From positions 8,308,001-8,372,000 of the forward strand of contig NW_025791658.1 in the NCBI RefSeq assembly GCF_921293095.1: a stretch of 64,000 nt of DNA, given 5' to 3'. The stretch comes from Ischnura elegans. Its lineage: Eukaryota; Arthropoda; Insecta; Odonata; Coenagrionidae. The stretch's first letter is position 1, and every line of letters starts with the position of its first letter. Positions 12,011 to 23,085 of this stretch are shown in pieces. The translations under genes were made by a program, and so were the position numbers. The notes under the pieces were generated by a model. That model saw only the letters and a list, made by a program, of their open reading frames with translations, did no database searches and had not been told where the DNA came from.

Positions 12011-12214
12011 CACCAGGAGGTACTATCAGGTCGACAAATAGAAGCACAAATAGTAAATATAATATGTATACACGGATAAGTTTGCAAGTCTTAAAGCAAA
12101 ACAGAGAAACCGGAGTCAAAAGCCTGCTTAATGAATACTAGAAAATACTTTGAACTATCATCAATTGAAGCAGAATAGTGGTGGAATACTACAATGTAAT
12201 GTACCTACTCCTTT

Positions 12215-12245
12215 CGCCAGACTTCAAACGGTATGAAGTCTGGCG
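12215..12245. repeat. perfect 12-bp-arm hairpin
   Basis: CGCCAGACTTCA and TGAAGTCTGGCG form a perfect inverted repeat around a 7-base loop (AACGGTA). No gene ends nearby, so it is not evidently a terminator. Confidence 0.8.
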
Positions 12246-12589
12246 TACGCCAAAACCAGGTTTCCTCCATCATTTATTTTCCTAATTTGAAAAACCGCAA
12301 TGGCATCATCTTAAAGGATAATAGCAATGACAGTGAAATTACTATTACAAATAATCGGTAAATGATTAAGAAAACGAGATTACATGCTGAAAAAACACAC
12401 AAGCGACGCTCCAGAACCGTAAACTTTCACTAATAGTGGTGTCATTTCATCTCATGAGTTGTAACTTGCCAAACGACAACCCAAAAGAAATCTGAAACCT
12501 TAATTAGGAACTAAAGTACTTAGTCAAGATACCCCAAGCCATTGTGTCTGGAATATGTCCATAAGGGCTAGTCACTATGATTCCTGGGA

Positions 12590-12835
12590 AACTAAATAAA
12601 GCCCGTTGGTTGACCACAGCTGATTCAACAACTTAAAAACAAAAAGTGATGGAATTGAGCCAATACCTGAACTTTATGAAAACAATTTACAACGCAGCAC
12701 CAAAAGGATAATTGCCAAGTTCAGAAAAACTGCAAAAGAAATAAAACAAGGGAGATGTGCATGAAGTGCAGGAAAATTGTGTGCGAACAATTCAAGTGAA
12801 GTACTTTTGTGTTGACTGCAAGGAGTCTTTTAATT
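12590..12835 (+). pseudogene. possible piggyBac-like C-terminal zinc-finger relic
   Basis: In plus-strand frames that need one shift there is a lysine-rich stretch followed by CMKCRKIVCEQF and then YFCVDC. This Cys-pair spacing resembles the C-terminal cysteine-rich finger of piggyBac transposases. It is opposite in orientation to the better-supported piggyBac relic at 13.4-14.4 kb. The evidence is short and broken. Confidence 0.3.
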
Positions 12836-13439
12836 AGTAAACAACAATTTTTAACCCTAGGAAGACTGAAAAAAAATTATCGCATAGTAGCCTGACTGAG
12901 TCCAATAGACCCTTAATCATTTTTTCCACAATATTACTAGTTTATGATGATTTTTAATTGAGTTAATGATGGTTTCCATCTTCTTTACTTCCTCAACATA
13001 TTTCTTCACGTCTTTATTATTATTAAATTATTTTGTTGGAAGCTATTACTGCGACAAAGCATAACATTATTTCCTCTATCAGAAATATCACTCCACCTTT
13101 CCCATTTTTATGTATGTTCATTAACACAAATTACAAAATGGATTATTTGTCAATGTTAATAAGATATGGAACAAATTTAATGAGACAAAAGTATGATGCA
13201 TTTACAAATGTTATTAAAAATTGCTATGCTACTGATTGCATAAAATTTCTGAATGCTCTTGGCATATATTTTGCGCTCATCGTGAAGAGGATGTTTGTGT
13301 CTTTTTATCCTTTTTGTGGTCGCATTTACGACACTTATTTTCCTAGGCTTCTAAGGTTGTCAAGGAGTGTGTCACATTTTCTCTTTCACGATGTCAATCC
13401 TTCCGATATTGTATTTTCTCTTGGATTCCATGAGATACC

Positions 13440-14420
13440 ACTTTGTTAGGAAACCCTGTAGGCTGTATGGCATTTACAGACGTGAGCTCGGGTGGAATCC
13501 CTCGTCTATGTTACCTCATGATATCTACAATCACTAAACCTTTGGAAAGTAGTGGGTGGCCTACTTTCACATATTATGTTTCTGGCTGATTAGTCCCTCA
13601 ACCATACCTGTAACTAATCTTTTCCCTTGATTGACCTCTTGACTTTTATTAGAGTCTCTACCTGTGTATACCTGGATATTCCACTTGTATGAATCACTAC
13701 TACCACTTGCAGACAAAATTTTAATTCCACACTTTCCTGGTTTTGATGAAACAAACTCTCTAAAAGTACAGCTCCAACGGAACCTCAATGACTGCTCGTC
13801 AACTGCCATGCAGGACCCTGGCACGAATGCATATTTCAAATATTCATGCTGCCCATCAAATATCTCTCTAATAGTCTGCAACTTATCTTCGCCTCTGCTT
13901 TTCCTAATATCTGTGGAATTATCAAATCGAATAACCCGCAGTATAATTTTGACTTGTAGTATCCAGCAGCCATTGCTACGCGTGAGCCGGCACGTAGGCA
14001 TGCTAGTCCAAAGTGCAAGTCTATGAGATGATGCGCTCGTGATCGGCGGATGTCGGTCCAGGGGTAGATAAGAGAGTTTTTTGGACCCTTCCTGGGAAAA
14101 GATTAATAGGGTGTGCCTGGCTTGGCTCGTGGCTGAGTTGTGGCGTGGCGACTGGCTGAGCTGGATCGGCCCAGAGGCTGGGGACATATTTGTTCATAAG
14201 AAAAGGGAATAAAGTCACTGCTTTTTTGAGTCAGAGTGACTCCTTTTATTCCCGCCACGAGATCCTTCCATTTGAGAGACGCTCGTATTGTCGCTAATAT
14301 CTCGTTCAAAGACGAGCGGGATACGACAGACTCTATAATGCTGTTGAATATTGGCCGCCCGTCAAGTTTACTCCAAAGTTGTGAAACATTTTCTTTTTTG
14401 ACTCGTAAAAATGATAAATA
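13440..14420 (-). pseudogene. piggyBac (PGBD-like) transposase relic
   Basis: Minus-strand frames contain an N-terminal-side piece (LWSKLDGRPIFNSII) and then, after an interruption at ~14.0-14.27 kb, a clear DDE_Tnp_1_7 segment. That segment includes IREIFD, FVPGSCMAVDEQ (holding the first catalytic Asp), FREFVSSKPGKCGIK and YKWNIQVYTGRDS. This order and spacing is diagnostic of piggyBac transposases. The downstream catalytic region decays into frameshifts and stops left of 13.57 kb. The interrupting segment begins with a GGGAATAAAA...TTTATTCCC inverted repeat and may itself be a small insertion. The gene is not functional. Confidence 0.75.
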
Positions 14421-14429
14421 CTAGAAATC

Positions 14430-17200
14430 CCAGAACCTGATTTATTTCAGAGTAATTTTCTTCAATCTGCAAAGCTTGAAAAACTATATACGCCTTTCAA
14501 TGGTGGTCCATTTTCTAACAACATCAAAGATGTTAGGACGCCAAATTAGCAAAAGAGCAGAAGACAGAATAAAAATTCCGCACGGCGCACAGGATATGAC
14601 GCAAAATATTACGCCTTCGCATTCTACCCTTTTTAGTGGCATGAGATTTTGTTCACCACTCCTCTTTCATATTGCGTGAAATAAAAATTTTCTCCCCATT
14701 TCCGTATTTCTATCGTCTTCTCAGCAAGATGAAGAAAAAATCGCCCAAGGTTCAGTTCTTCTCCATCCTCATTCAACATTTTAGGCTTCATCTCCTCTGG
14801 ATTCCCTACTAGCCCCCTGCTGTCAGCGCTGTGTGTTTAGATGCTGAACACGTCCTTCGGCAAATTTTAGATGAATTTACTCCAAGTGTGTGTCACTATT
14901 AGCAAACCAGTGGATAAAGTGACAAGGAAATTTATCAATTTTTCATTCCAAACTTTACTTACATGTAAATGGAAGATAACATTGTTCATGCTACTCCTTA
15001 GTTATGAATTGAGGTAATCATTATAGCAAAGCACTGTCTCATATTATGTTTCTGATATCATCAAGCAATTCAAAGAGCTCAATAATTTTACTATAACAGC
15101 TAATTTTTACAATAATTATAAACAATGCTTTTTTATTATTACCTCAAATATATCTTGAAAGTTATTTTGAATGTAATATCCAAAGGGCGACGCCGATATC
15201 TTAGCTCCTCAACTGCAACCCTCATCATACTTCCCCAATATATGTTTATTGGTCCGTCCATTGCCAAATCCATGCCAAATCCTTCAGATTCCGACCTTCC
15301 GACGGCAGACATCAACAAATGACAGTTGAGAAGCAAAGGAAATCAGGCTGGAGTTATCATAAGGACGGGTCTGAAGCCTGCGTTATTCCAGCCCCGAGAT
15401 AGCTCCAGTTCGCAACTCCTGTCGGAGTTATTTTTACTACTGTAATCGCAAATTGAGCTATGGCAGCCATCATAACTCTTATAGCTCCATAGCTCCGGAG
15501 TTATGACTTACATAATAAGCCCCAGTAAGTATATAAATAATCACTCTATGAATTCAGTCACATCAATACCTCAATTCATCAATGCCAAAATTTGGTGCCA
15601 CCAATCATCCTGTAAAGATGGGAATAATAAAATTGCTGTATATCATAGAGGATGAAAATCAATACACCACTTCATCTAACCAACCCATCTGTAGAGCAAA
15701 CTATTTGGTAAATGATGTAAATAATGAGGTATTACATTAGAATGAAAGAGTATAATCTTTTATATAATCCATAAAGGTACGTAGTTACCATGTACGGCAT
15801 CAAAATGTGATGATGGTATTCAAATTCTTCATTGTCTTCAGTTAGAAAATAACAGCAAATGTCGGCAGGCAGCAAGACCACTCCAGCTTGCGAGCGTAAC
15901 TTCTGAATGACCACCACGAAAAAACCGCAGACGCTAGATGAACGGTCTCACAGATAAAACTAACAGATTTTGGGACTGAATGTAGATAATTCACACAGTG
16001 TATGCGTCAAACCAGAGAAAGTTGCAAATAATACCCATTACGAAACGATGTGGACACACGTTTCTGACCTTATCGCTGTAAATGTGGCATTGTAAGAGCA
16101 TATGAAAGGCTTCAATCAAATCCAGAAAAATTGCCCATGAATTGGTAATCGGTATCGCCTACGACTTTGTTCATAACTCCATAAACATTGAATCTCCCAA
16201 AAATACAAAGTAAATAAGAAAATTGCTGATAAGTTGAAATTAATTACCCGTAGCATTGAAAATAGTCGACTGGGTCCAATGGACCCAGTCCGTCCACTGT
16301 GTAACTTTGCAGTATACTGTAAAATGCAATGAGCCCATTCTCGTTATTTCTTGCTATGTTATGGAGGACATGCATTTAGGAAAAGTCAGGGCATCAAAAT
16401 GAGTTTCGTCCATTTTGGACATAATTATAAACTTTCAAAACTACCAACAGGGTCCTTTGGACCCAGTCCGTCATTCTACGGTTAAATGTATACATACAAC
16501 TTTAACGACACCAAATATTACGTTAAGGAAAAATGAAATGTCCAAATATTTTTGTTAACAAAATATTTTTCAAAGGGATCTTGAGTTATGCATACATACA
16601 AATATCTTTTTACTTACAAAAATCGGAAAATGTAGAAAATACACCTCTTATTAAGAGTAAACACTCCATATATGAAAGAATCCATAAAGGCACTTCAAAG
16701 GCCATCCATGTGTGATGATGTCTTAGAATAATTATATTTATCTGAGGCGATAATATAACTTAGCACCATTTATCTCAACCACCAACAACACGATCGCAAT
16801 AAATATTTGGCAGTGAATTGAAATACAATATTACTCCAGGAATAATGCTACAAAAACAAGTGCTCACTATATGTATACTTAAGTAAATACCCTCATAAGT
16901 CAAATCGAAAATATTTTCCCTAGGGATCTGCCAACAATACTTATCTTAGAATCGGACATTTTTACCAAATCCCATCCCATCTGGGGGAAGAAAAAAAACT
17001 TGCTTGATATATGAGAGATAAAAGTTGAATTCGATAAATATAACTTCAATAATACCAATATTCTACATGGTGGCACATTTTTTTTACTTGTTTTTTCATA
17101 GCATGCTAGTCAATGTACACATTTACAACAGCAAAATATGGAAGATTCCTTCCATCTTGCACAAAATCAATGTAAAAACCAAAATGTAGCCTACGATGTA
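14430..17200. other. anonymous sequence
   Basis: I see no gene. The region 15.34-15.53 kb has repeated ATAACTCC/GGAGTTAT words that may be a degraded MITE. Short open frames such as 15139-15336 (minus) have no identifiable domain. Confidence 0.4.
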
Positions 17201-17344
17201 CAGTAAAATGTCTTCGTAACGAAATCCTAAGGACCGCCGAAATACATTCGTTAAACTGAAATTTCGTTATAAGGGACAAAAGTATAATTTCGTTATACTG
17301 AATTGTTCGTTACACTGGCGTTCGTTATAACGACATTCCATTCT
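17201..17344. mobile_element. TA-flanked MITE (CAGTAAAATGTC family)
   Basis: The ends begin CAGTAAAATGTCTTCGTAAC and finish with the approximate reverse complement (GTTATAACGACATTCCATT). A TA precedes the left end. The interior is rich in TTCGTTA/TAACGAA words. This is the structure of a non-autonomous Tc1/mariner-pogo element. It has a sibling at 18001-18173. Confidence 0.7.
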
Positions 17345-17470
17345 ATTAATAAATAATAGAAAACAAGATATTATATCATCAAAGAAAGGGCCGTGGTGTT
17401 GAATTTTGTCACTGAATGCTCGCATTAGGCCCCCCTATACATTCAACCTACCCAACCTGGCATGAGAACT

Positions 17471-17476
17471 TTTATT
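17471..17476 (-). promoter_or_regulatory. AATAAA abutting the stop codon of the XKR-like gene
   Basis: On the minus strand the TAA stop codon is followed with zero spacing by AATAAA. If used as a poly(A) signal it would give an extremely short 3' untranslated region. Given the AT-rich setting it could be coincidental. Confidence 0.4.
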
Positions 17477-17846
17477 TTAGATGAGCCCTGACGTATCCTC
17501 CGAAGATTTTCCACCTTCCAGCTTCTTGCCAAGGTATTTCCCAAGCCAGAAGGGGTCGTCTTCCTTACAGAACCTAGAAGGGTCGTGCCTGGTTTCGTTG
17601 TACTTAAGGATGAGAGGGAGGAAGACAAAGTTGAGGATCAGTATGGTCGCCGTGATGGTCCACCGGTAGTGTCCCAGCGGGTGTCCGCCGTCCAACAGAT
17701 ACACCCAAGACAGGGCCAACACAAAGGTTTCCATGTGGTAGATGACGTCATCCAATGCATCGATGCGCCAAATACGCAGGATGTACGGCGTGATGAAGAG
17801 GCGGTGGACCGGCCATAGCACGGTCAAATAATTCCTCGTAATGAGC
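17477..17846 (-). CDS. XK-related (XKR-like) membrane protein, terminal exon
   Basis: This is the last exon of a minus-strand gene, running from an AG acceptor (CTATAG) to a TAA stop. One base completes an Arg codon from the previous exon, and 122 further codons follow. It encodes about three hydrophobic segments (near HRLFITPYIL, VLALSWVYLL and ILILNFVFLPLIL) and then a charged cytoplasmic tail (RHDPSRFCKEDDPFWLG). The frame joins the preceding two exons without adjustment, which supports a real gene. The family assignment rests on the upstream exons. XKR proteins are 8-10-pass plasma-membrane proteins, and some members scramble phospholipids after caspase cleavage. No obvious caspase site (DEXD) is seen in this tail. 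A minus-strand AATAAA abuts the stop. Confidence 0.8.
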
Positions 17847-18000
17847 CTATAGGGAGATAAAAGGTAGAAATTAGAGCAGCTTCAATATGAGCAGAGGTCA
17901 ATAAGTTATGCAATATAAATTTTCCCTCAGTCAAATTTGGTTGAAAAAACTTGGAATATTTTGTGGAACACTTTCAAACGTTCCCAATTTGTCTCGTATA

Positions 18001-18173
18001 CAGTGAAATGTCTTTGTAACGAAATCATATGAACCGCCGAAATACGTTCGTTAAACTGAAATTTCGTTAAACGGGAAATGCGTTATACGGGAAGTTTTGT
18101 TAGATGGCAAATTTCATTTTGCGGAACGGAAATTAATTTCGTCATGCTTATTCGTCATAAAGACATTTCACTT
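18001..18173. mobile_element. TA-flanked MITE (CAGTAAAATGTC family), second copy
   Basis: The left end CAGTGAAATGTCTTTGTAAC and the right end ATAAAGACATTTCACT are inverted repeats. TA dinucleotides flank both. It is related to 17201-17344. Confidence 0.75.
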
Positions 18174-18610
18174 TAGTTTCATTTACTCGTAATGGAGGAC
18201 CGTGACTACACGGTGCTTAAGTACAAAGTGAGTTCAATAAGAAATGCACCATAATTTTGTTCACGGCCGGTAAAAACTTGGCATTTCTTGTATAACATTT
18301 TTAAACATTCCCTTTTGTCTCATATAGTTGCATTGACTTCTAATTAATATTTCTTTCAACAAGAAACAGTTAAACATTGCAAGAAAACTGAGTTGAATTC
18401 AGCACGTAATCTTAATAATTTACATTTACAATATGTTTGTTTTTATTTTGATTTCTTTTATTTCTTTGTTTGAGACGGTGCTATGGTGATATAAGATAAA
18501 TATTGAATTGTTAAGGAGAGCACCATCATGAAGTGGATGTGAAATATGATTGAGAATACAACAGATTGACAAGAGATATTTACATTGAATTTAATCGCTG
18601 TGATACGTTA

Positions 18611-18944
18611 ATGCCAAACAAATTTTCCTTTTCTAACGGCTGTTGTATACAAACCAATTACTTACCTGTAGGCAACTTCGTAATAACGAGAGAACTATTG
18701 TATATGCCAAACCAATTCTCCTTTTCTCACGGCTGTTGTATACAAACCAGTACCTTACCTGTAGGCAACTTCGTAATAACGAGAGAACTATTGTATATGC
18801 CAAACCAATTCTCCTTTTCTCACGGCTGTTGTATACAAACCAATACCTTACCTGTAGGCAACTTCGTAATAGCGAGAGAACTATTGTATATGCCAAACGA
18901 ATTCTCCTTTTCTCACGGCTGTTGTATACAAACCAATTCCTTAC
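18611..18944 (-). repeat. 93-bp tandem repeat containing a splice-donor motif
   Basis: Three full units start at 18661, 18754 and 18847, and a partial unit precedes them. The period is exactly 93 bp. Read on the minus strand, the array begins at the 5' splice site of the XKR exon (18945-19074), and every unit carries the same CTACAGGTAAGG border. The copies differ by only a few bases, so expansion is recent. Because 93 is divisible by three, both strands show repetitive open frames here. They are not in the frame of the neighbouring exon, so I do not treat them as genes. Confidence 0.95.
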
Positions 18945-19074
18945 CTGTAAGCCCATCGGCTTGAGCTGAAGCGGTAGAGGTAAATGAAGCGGAATCCCAG
19001 GTAGAAGAATGCAACCACGAGGAACCATATTGGGTGGAGGGCAGCGACACACGAGATGGCCATAAACCTGCCAC
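18945..19074 (-). CDS. XK-related (XKR-like) membrane protein, penultimate exon
   Basis: This 130-nt exon has a clean acceptor (CATCTCCATAG) and a strong donor (TACAG|GTAAGG). Its reading frame is set on both sides by its neighbours. It encodes GRFMAISCVAALHPIWFLVV followed by a second hydrophobic run ending YLYRFSSSRWAY. The first stretch corresponds to the XKR helix that in the family reads approximately 'RVxxLALFASxF', with the following aromatic helix. Its donor lies at the edge of a 93-bp tandem array that repeats the donor sequence three more times downstream. Confidence 0.8.
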
Positions 19075-19089
19075 CTATGGAGATGAAAG

Positions 19090-20498
19090 CAAACCACAGA
19101 TCAATGCAAGTTTCGGAACTAAAAATTCTTGAAACTACATGTTAAGGCCCGTATTCTTAGTTGACCCTACGTATCCATCGCTACATAACATGAGGCCCCT
19201 ACCAGGGGCACGGACTCCATGGGGCCTGAGCCCCCTCGAAAATTCGTTATGGGTGTGAGAAAAAAATGAGTCAGGCTTGTCGATTTTCCCCTGAGTGTCC
19301 AGATATCGAGATTCGAGTTATCAGGGTTCTAATGCTGATCATACGACTCTTCTAAAATGCTTAAAAAACTTAAAACTGACTACTTATAACATTTCGCAGG
19401 GAAAGATTACAAGTACAATCAAGTTTGAGAGATTTTCAAGATTTCATGAAAGGTAATAAGTAATACTATCACATTATACCCATCAAGTGAAATGAACAAT
19501 AAAATTGGCTGTATTATAATAAGTACAATAAAGCTGTATACATCACCTTGTTTCTGCGGATATATATTAATATTTTTCACCTTTTGGCACTTGGTCCTCC
19601 GATTATTTTTTTATGTCGGCATCCCTGGCCCTACATGCATTTCTAAATCGGCTCTACATAAGAGGTGGGGGGTAATTCCACCATCAAGTTCTCTTGAGAT
19701 GACATATATGATGGCACAGGGCCAGTTTTTCACTCTGGTTTGCATAATGATACCTACCTGTGAAACTAACAAGGGGAATACACGACCTTTGGGTCGCCGA
19801 TCGAGCTCAAATTTTGCGATTTGAACTTCAATAGGGAAGACGGCTATCCTTTATCCTCATCTTTCAAACGGCTTTTCCAACAATGGAATTAAAAATCAAC
19901 ATCCGCCTGACTAGCTATATATATATAAGGATCGCAGATCTGCACATCATTTGGACCCGAAGACGGGAGCTGGAACGCGCCCGAAACTATCGTCCGCAAA
20001 AACATGAATCAATGCGGTATAAACCCGGAAAACCATCACCAATCAACTCACCGCGGAAGCCTCCGTAATAACCGTATTTAATGTCGATAAGTCATTATGA
20101 TTCCTTGAATTGCCAGTTTCAGTTTTTGTTTGCGTAACAGTCAACCACTAGAGTAGTCGACGTGGGTGCCAAACACCTTTTCGACTGTGGTGGCGCCGGA
20201 CTCTCTCTTGTACTGTCGTGGTAGCGTATTTGGAGTAATCGGAGTCGACCACAGCATCGCTCATACTTTCTATTCTATTTTTATATACATATATATAGGA
20301 TACTTTTATACTCTAACATTGTTTATTTACTCAAACACCGAGGGAATACGTGAAAATTGTTATTTTTATGGGATTTTTATAGGAATCTCGCGGCAATTGC
20401 CTACATTTCAAGAAGTTTTTTTTTATTCTGTCAGCATCATGATGGGTAAATTCCACAGGATAAAACCTACCTCTTTCAATCCAATTTTTACACGAAAT
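19090..20498. other. intronic sequence, no gene
   Basis: This lies between XKR-like exons. It contains degraded repeat-like pieces (for example a GC-rich block at 19.19-19.24 kb) and AT-rich filler. I see no coding exon. Confidence 0.5.
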
Positions 20499-20503
20499 GT
20501 TTC

Positions 20504-21628
20504 CAGGGTTCCCACTCTAACTACATCACAAAATTCACGGTTTTTTCCAGGTTTCCACGGTCTACATGTCATCAAATTCACGGTTTATAGATCAGGCATT
20601 TTAGGCAGAAATATTGATCACGTAACAATCATCGGTCCCACGTTAACTAAAAATGTAACAAACGCAAAAGAATCCTTGAATGCAAACGCAGCAATGAAAG
20701 TGCTCTCTCTTATGACGTCACCTATAGTTACCAAAATTCATGTTTGGCTAAAAGGGTGTGAGTGGGAAAACGGAGAGAGCAGGGCGGCACGGAAGTGAAG
20801 AAGTGCCTAATTTTTTGCCAGGGTTAATGTCTTCCAATCGCAGGCTTAAGGTTAATGTGCTGTCATGGCACACACTGACCAATTAATAATTGCGCTTCGA
20901 ATACACGGGTGTAGATAAATGCGTGGACAGTATCTGCACGTGACTCGGCTTTGAACCATGATCGAAAGAACGATTTTTCTTTTAATCTGTCAATGGTAGT
21001 TCTACAATCAAGTTTGAGAGGTTTTAAAGGTTTTATGATGAGATTCACGGCTATTTCCAGGTTTTTTCACGGTAGACGAAATTCACGACTTATTCACGGT
21101 TTTGTATGTGGTAAACTCTCGTTCGATAAATATATAATGATTGACGAAACAATGCTTTGCATGATTTTTATTCAGTGCGGCGCTTATAAATTGTTTGAAT
21201 AGTTAGTCGTTATTTGAGTAAGGAAATTTAGTGATGCAAAAAACATCGCCTTTCGCCTGGATTTATGCTTACGTTTATCGGATAGATGTTTATCTGTCGC
21301 CGCACCACTCCTGTTCCTGTATATCTGTTCGCAACAGGTATATTGGCTATTATTTGCTCCAACTCCGGTAAAGCGACAATTCGCTATAGCGAGTGTTTAT
21401 AAGTGCACCGTGGGGTGTCGTTATATCGAGGTTGCACTGTATATAGGGCTTTACAATGATATATGTACAACTATGTATATGTCAATTTTAGTTCTTTTTC
21501 TTTAAGTTTGAGAGATTTTTAAGGTTTTATGACACAAAATCCACGGCTATTTCCAGGTTTTTTCACGGTAGACGAAATTCAGGGTTTATTCACGGTTTTA
21601 AGGTTTTCACGGTTGAGTGGGAACCCTG
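20504..21628. mobile_element. MITE family B (CAGGGTTCCCACTC ends), copy 1, with nested insertion
   Basis: The element starts CAGGGTTCCCACTC and ends GAGTGGGAACCCTG. It is flanked by the 5-bp direct repeat GTTTC (20499-20503 and 21629-21633). It is longer than its siblings because it has a duplicated 3' part and a fragment of another MITE at 21102-21439. The interior repeats TTCACGG/CACGGTTT words, which may be transposase-binding sites. There is no coding capacity. Confidence 0.85.
21102..21439. mobile_element. truncated pogo-type MITE nested in MITE B
   Basis: This segment is nearly identical to 43959-44293, the right-hand half of the complete MITE at 43.7 kb. It ends in the same CGAGGTTGCACTG terminus next to TA. 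The left half is absent. Confidence 0.8.
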
Positions 21629-21699
21629 GTTTCTCTAATGCAGAAAATAACAAGTAAAATGACACGTAAAAAAAGAAAACAAAAGACAAAAGTGCTCAC

Positions 21700-21852
21700 A
21701 GACGATGAGGAAGTGGGCGAGGAAGTCAGTGGCCCTGTCCGGCAGCTTGAAGTTGTTCTTGAGGCCGTCGTAGTGCATGTAATAGTGGCACAAATGTAGC
21801 GTCTACGAGAAACATGCCAGAGATGCCAGGATTCCCATGATGCTCCAGTGCC
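21700..21852 (-). CDS. XK-related (XKR-like) membrane protein exon with in-frame TAG
   Basis: This 153-nt exon has an acceptor (GTGTCGTTTGCAG) and a donor (T|GTGAGC). It ends with one base that pairs in phase with the next exon. The frame reads HWSIMGILASLACFS, then TAG at 21803-21805, then TLHLCHYYMHYDGLKNN and FKLPDRATDFLAHFLIV. The pattern matches the XKR segment 'SLVSxxWALxSYHxALR...LxxFxW', in which the codon after Ser is Trp. TAG thus replaces a conserved Trp (TGG) by a single base. Options are a true nonsense mutation, a base error, A-to-I editing of UAG to UGG, or use of the AG of TAG as an alternative acceptor (TTTCTCGTAG), which would drop 14 codons. Confidence 0.72.
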
Positions 21853-21916
21853 CTGCAAACGACACAAATGCCACACATTAACCTGATGTTCAATCTCCGA
21901 AAACCTTCTCCTCACA

Positions 21917-22525
21917 CAGGGTTCCCACTCTAAATTAATTATAAATTTCACAGTTTTTTCCAGGTTCTCACGGTCTAAATTGGGTCAAATTCACGGTCTG
22001 CTTGATAAGCCATTTTAGGAAGAAATATTGATCACATAAAAATCACTGGCCGCACGTTAGCTAAAAATATTGCAAATGCGATAAACGCCGGAAATGCAAA
22101 ACGCAGCAATGGAAGTGCTCTCATGACGTCGCCTATCGTTAGCAAAATTTAGGGCCGGCTAAAGGTTGTGGGTGAGAAAATGGAGGGTGAGAGGGAAGTG
22201 AAGAGGTGTCTGATTTCTCGCCAGGGTTAATGATCGCTTTGGTTAAAGGTCGTCCAATCACAGCCTTAAGGTCTGTGTGTGGTCATGACACACGGACCGA
22301 TATTTGCGCTTCGAATATACATTTGCTGACAAATGCGTGGACAGTATCTGCACGTGACTGACCTATTATCATTTTGATCCGTCAATGGTAGATCTACAAT
22401 CAAGTTTGAGAGGTTTTTAGGGTTTTGCGACGAATTTCACGGCTATTTCCAGGTTTTTTTCACGGTAGACGAAATTCACGGCTTATTCACGGTTTTGAGG
22501 TTTTCACGGTTGAGTGGGAACCCTG
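21917..22525. mobile_element. MITE family B, copy 2
   Basis: This is a 609-bp element with CAGGGTTCCCACTC / GAGTGGGAACCCTG ends. It is flanked by TCACA on the left and TTACA on the right. An unoccupied relative of the target at ~25.25 kb reads continuously through CCTCACATGCG, which confirms a 5-bp duplication. The interior is ~90% identical by eye to the 37.6-kb copy. Confidence 0.88.
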
Positions 22526-22533
22526 TTACATGC

Positions 22534-22745
22534 GTCGAAAAGGTTAAAAATGCGTTTCGTTAAAGTGCCAAGAGCGTCATGGTTGAAGTGAAATTAATAT
22601 TTTTAAAGGTACTATTGGTCAAAAACATTCCATAAAAATGGAATAACTCCACTGAGGCAAAGCTTTCTTACAAAGGAAAGCTGCATTCTTCAAAAGCTAC
22701 TACAAGGGTAAAACCAAGGCTGGGAGCCGCTATGTACTCGGAGGC
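22534..22745. repeat. duplicated spacer, occupied elsewhere by Penelope
   Basis: This block (GCCAAGAGCGTCATGG ... GTACTCGGAGGCT) recurs in two pieces at ~23.16-23.256 kb and 24.597-24.722 kb. There a 1.34-kb insertion separates the pieces. The uninterrupted copy here defines the empty site. Confidence 0.75.
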
Positions 22746-22759
22746 TATAATAATATAAT

Positions 22760-23085
22760 AATAATTTTTATTGGTCCCAGGACTTTACATAGTAAAATAT
22801 AGGACAAGTCAATACAAAAAATAATACATAAAATCATACACTTCTGTAGTAACCACATTCCTCCAGAAAGTCGTTTATGCCATAATAACTTTTGTTAAAT
22901 AGAAAGTTTTTCAGGAAATACTTGAAATTTGCCCTTGTCTGAGCATTTTTTAATCTTGGAGGAAGGGCATTATAGACCTTGGAAGCCATATGGCCATTTA
23001 TACATGGCAGTTGAGTGGCAATACATATCTTTATCCCCACTATGGCGAGTGGTACGTCCATGCACTTGAGCATTGGTGGTAAAGT
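22760..23085 (-). pseudogene. CR1/Jockey-type LINE 3' tail fragment
   Basis: The minus-strand frame encodes SKVYNALPPRLKN ... FLFNKSYYGINDFL and then stops. This 'K-YN-LP....F...L..FLL.K.YY.I.EFL' pattern is the very C-terminus of CR1-like LINE reverse-transcriptase proteins. The 3' end runs into ATAATA repeats at ~22.74 kb. It is 5'-truncated. Confidence 0.75.

Noticed and set aside
13033..13449. 138-codon plus-strand open frame
   Set aside because: It overlaps the decayed minus-strand piggyBac region, has no domain and has no splice context. It is probably a chance frame.
18566..19097. Repetitive open frames of 108-154 codons on both strands
   Set aside because: They arise because the tandem unit is 93 bp, a multiple of three. 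They are out of frame with the real exon, whose own frame stops at TAA just inside the intron.
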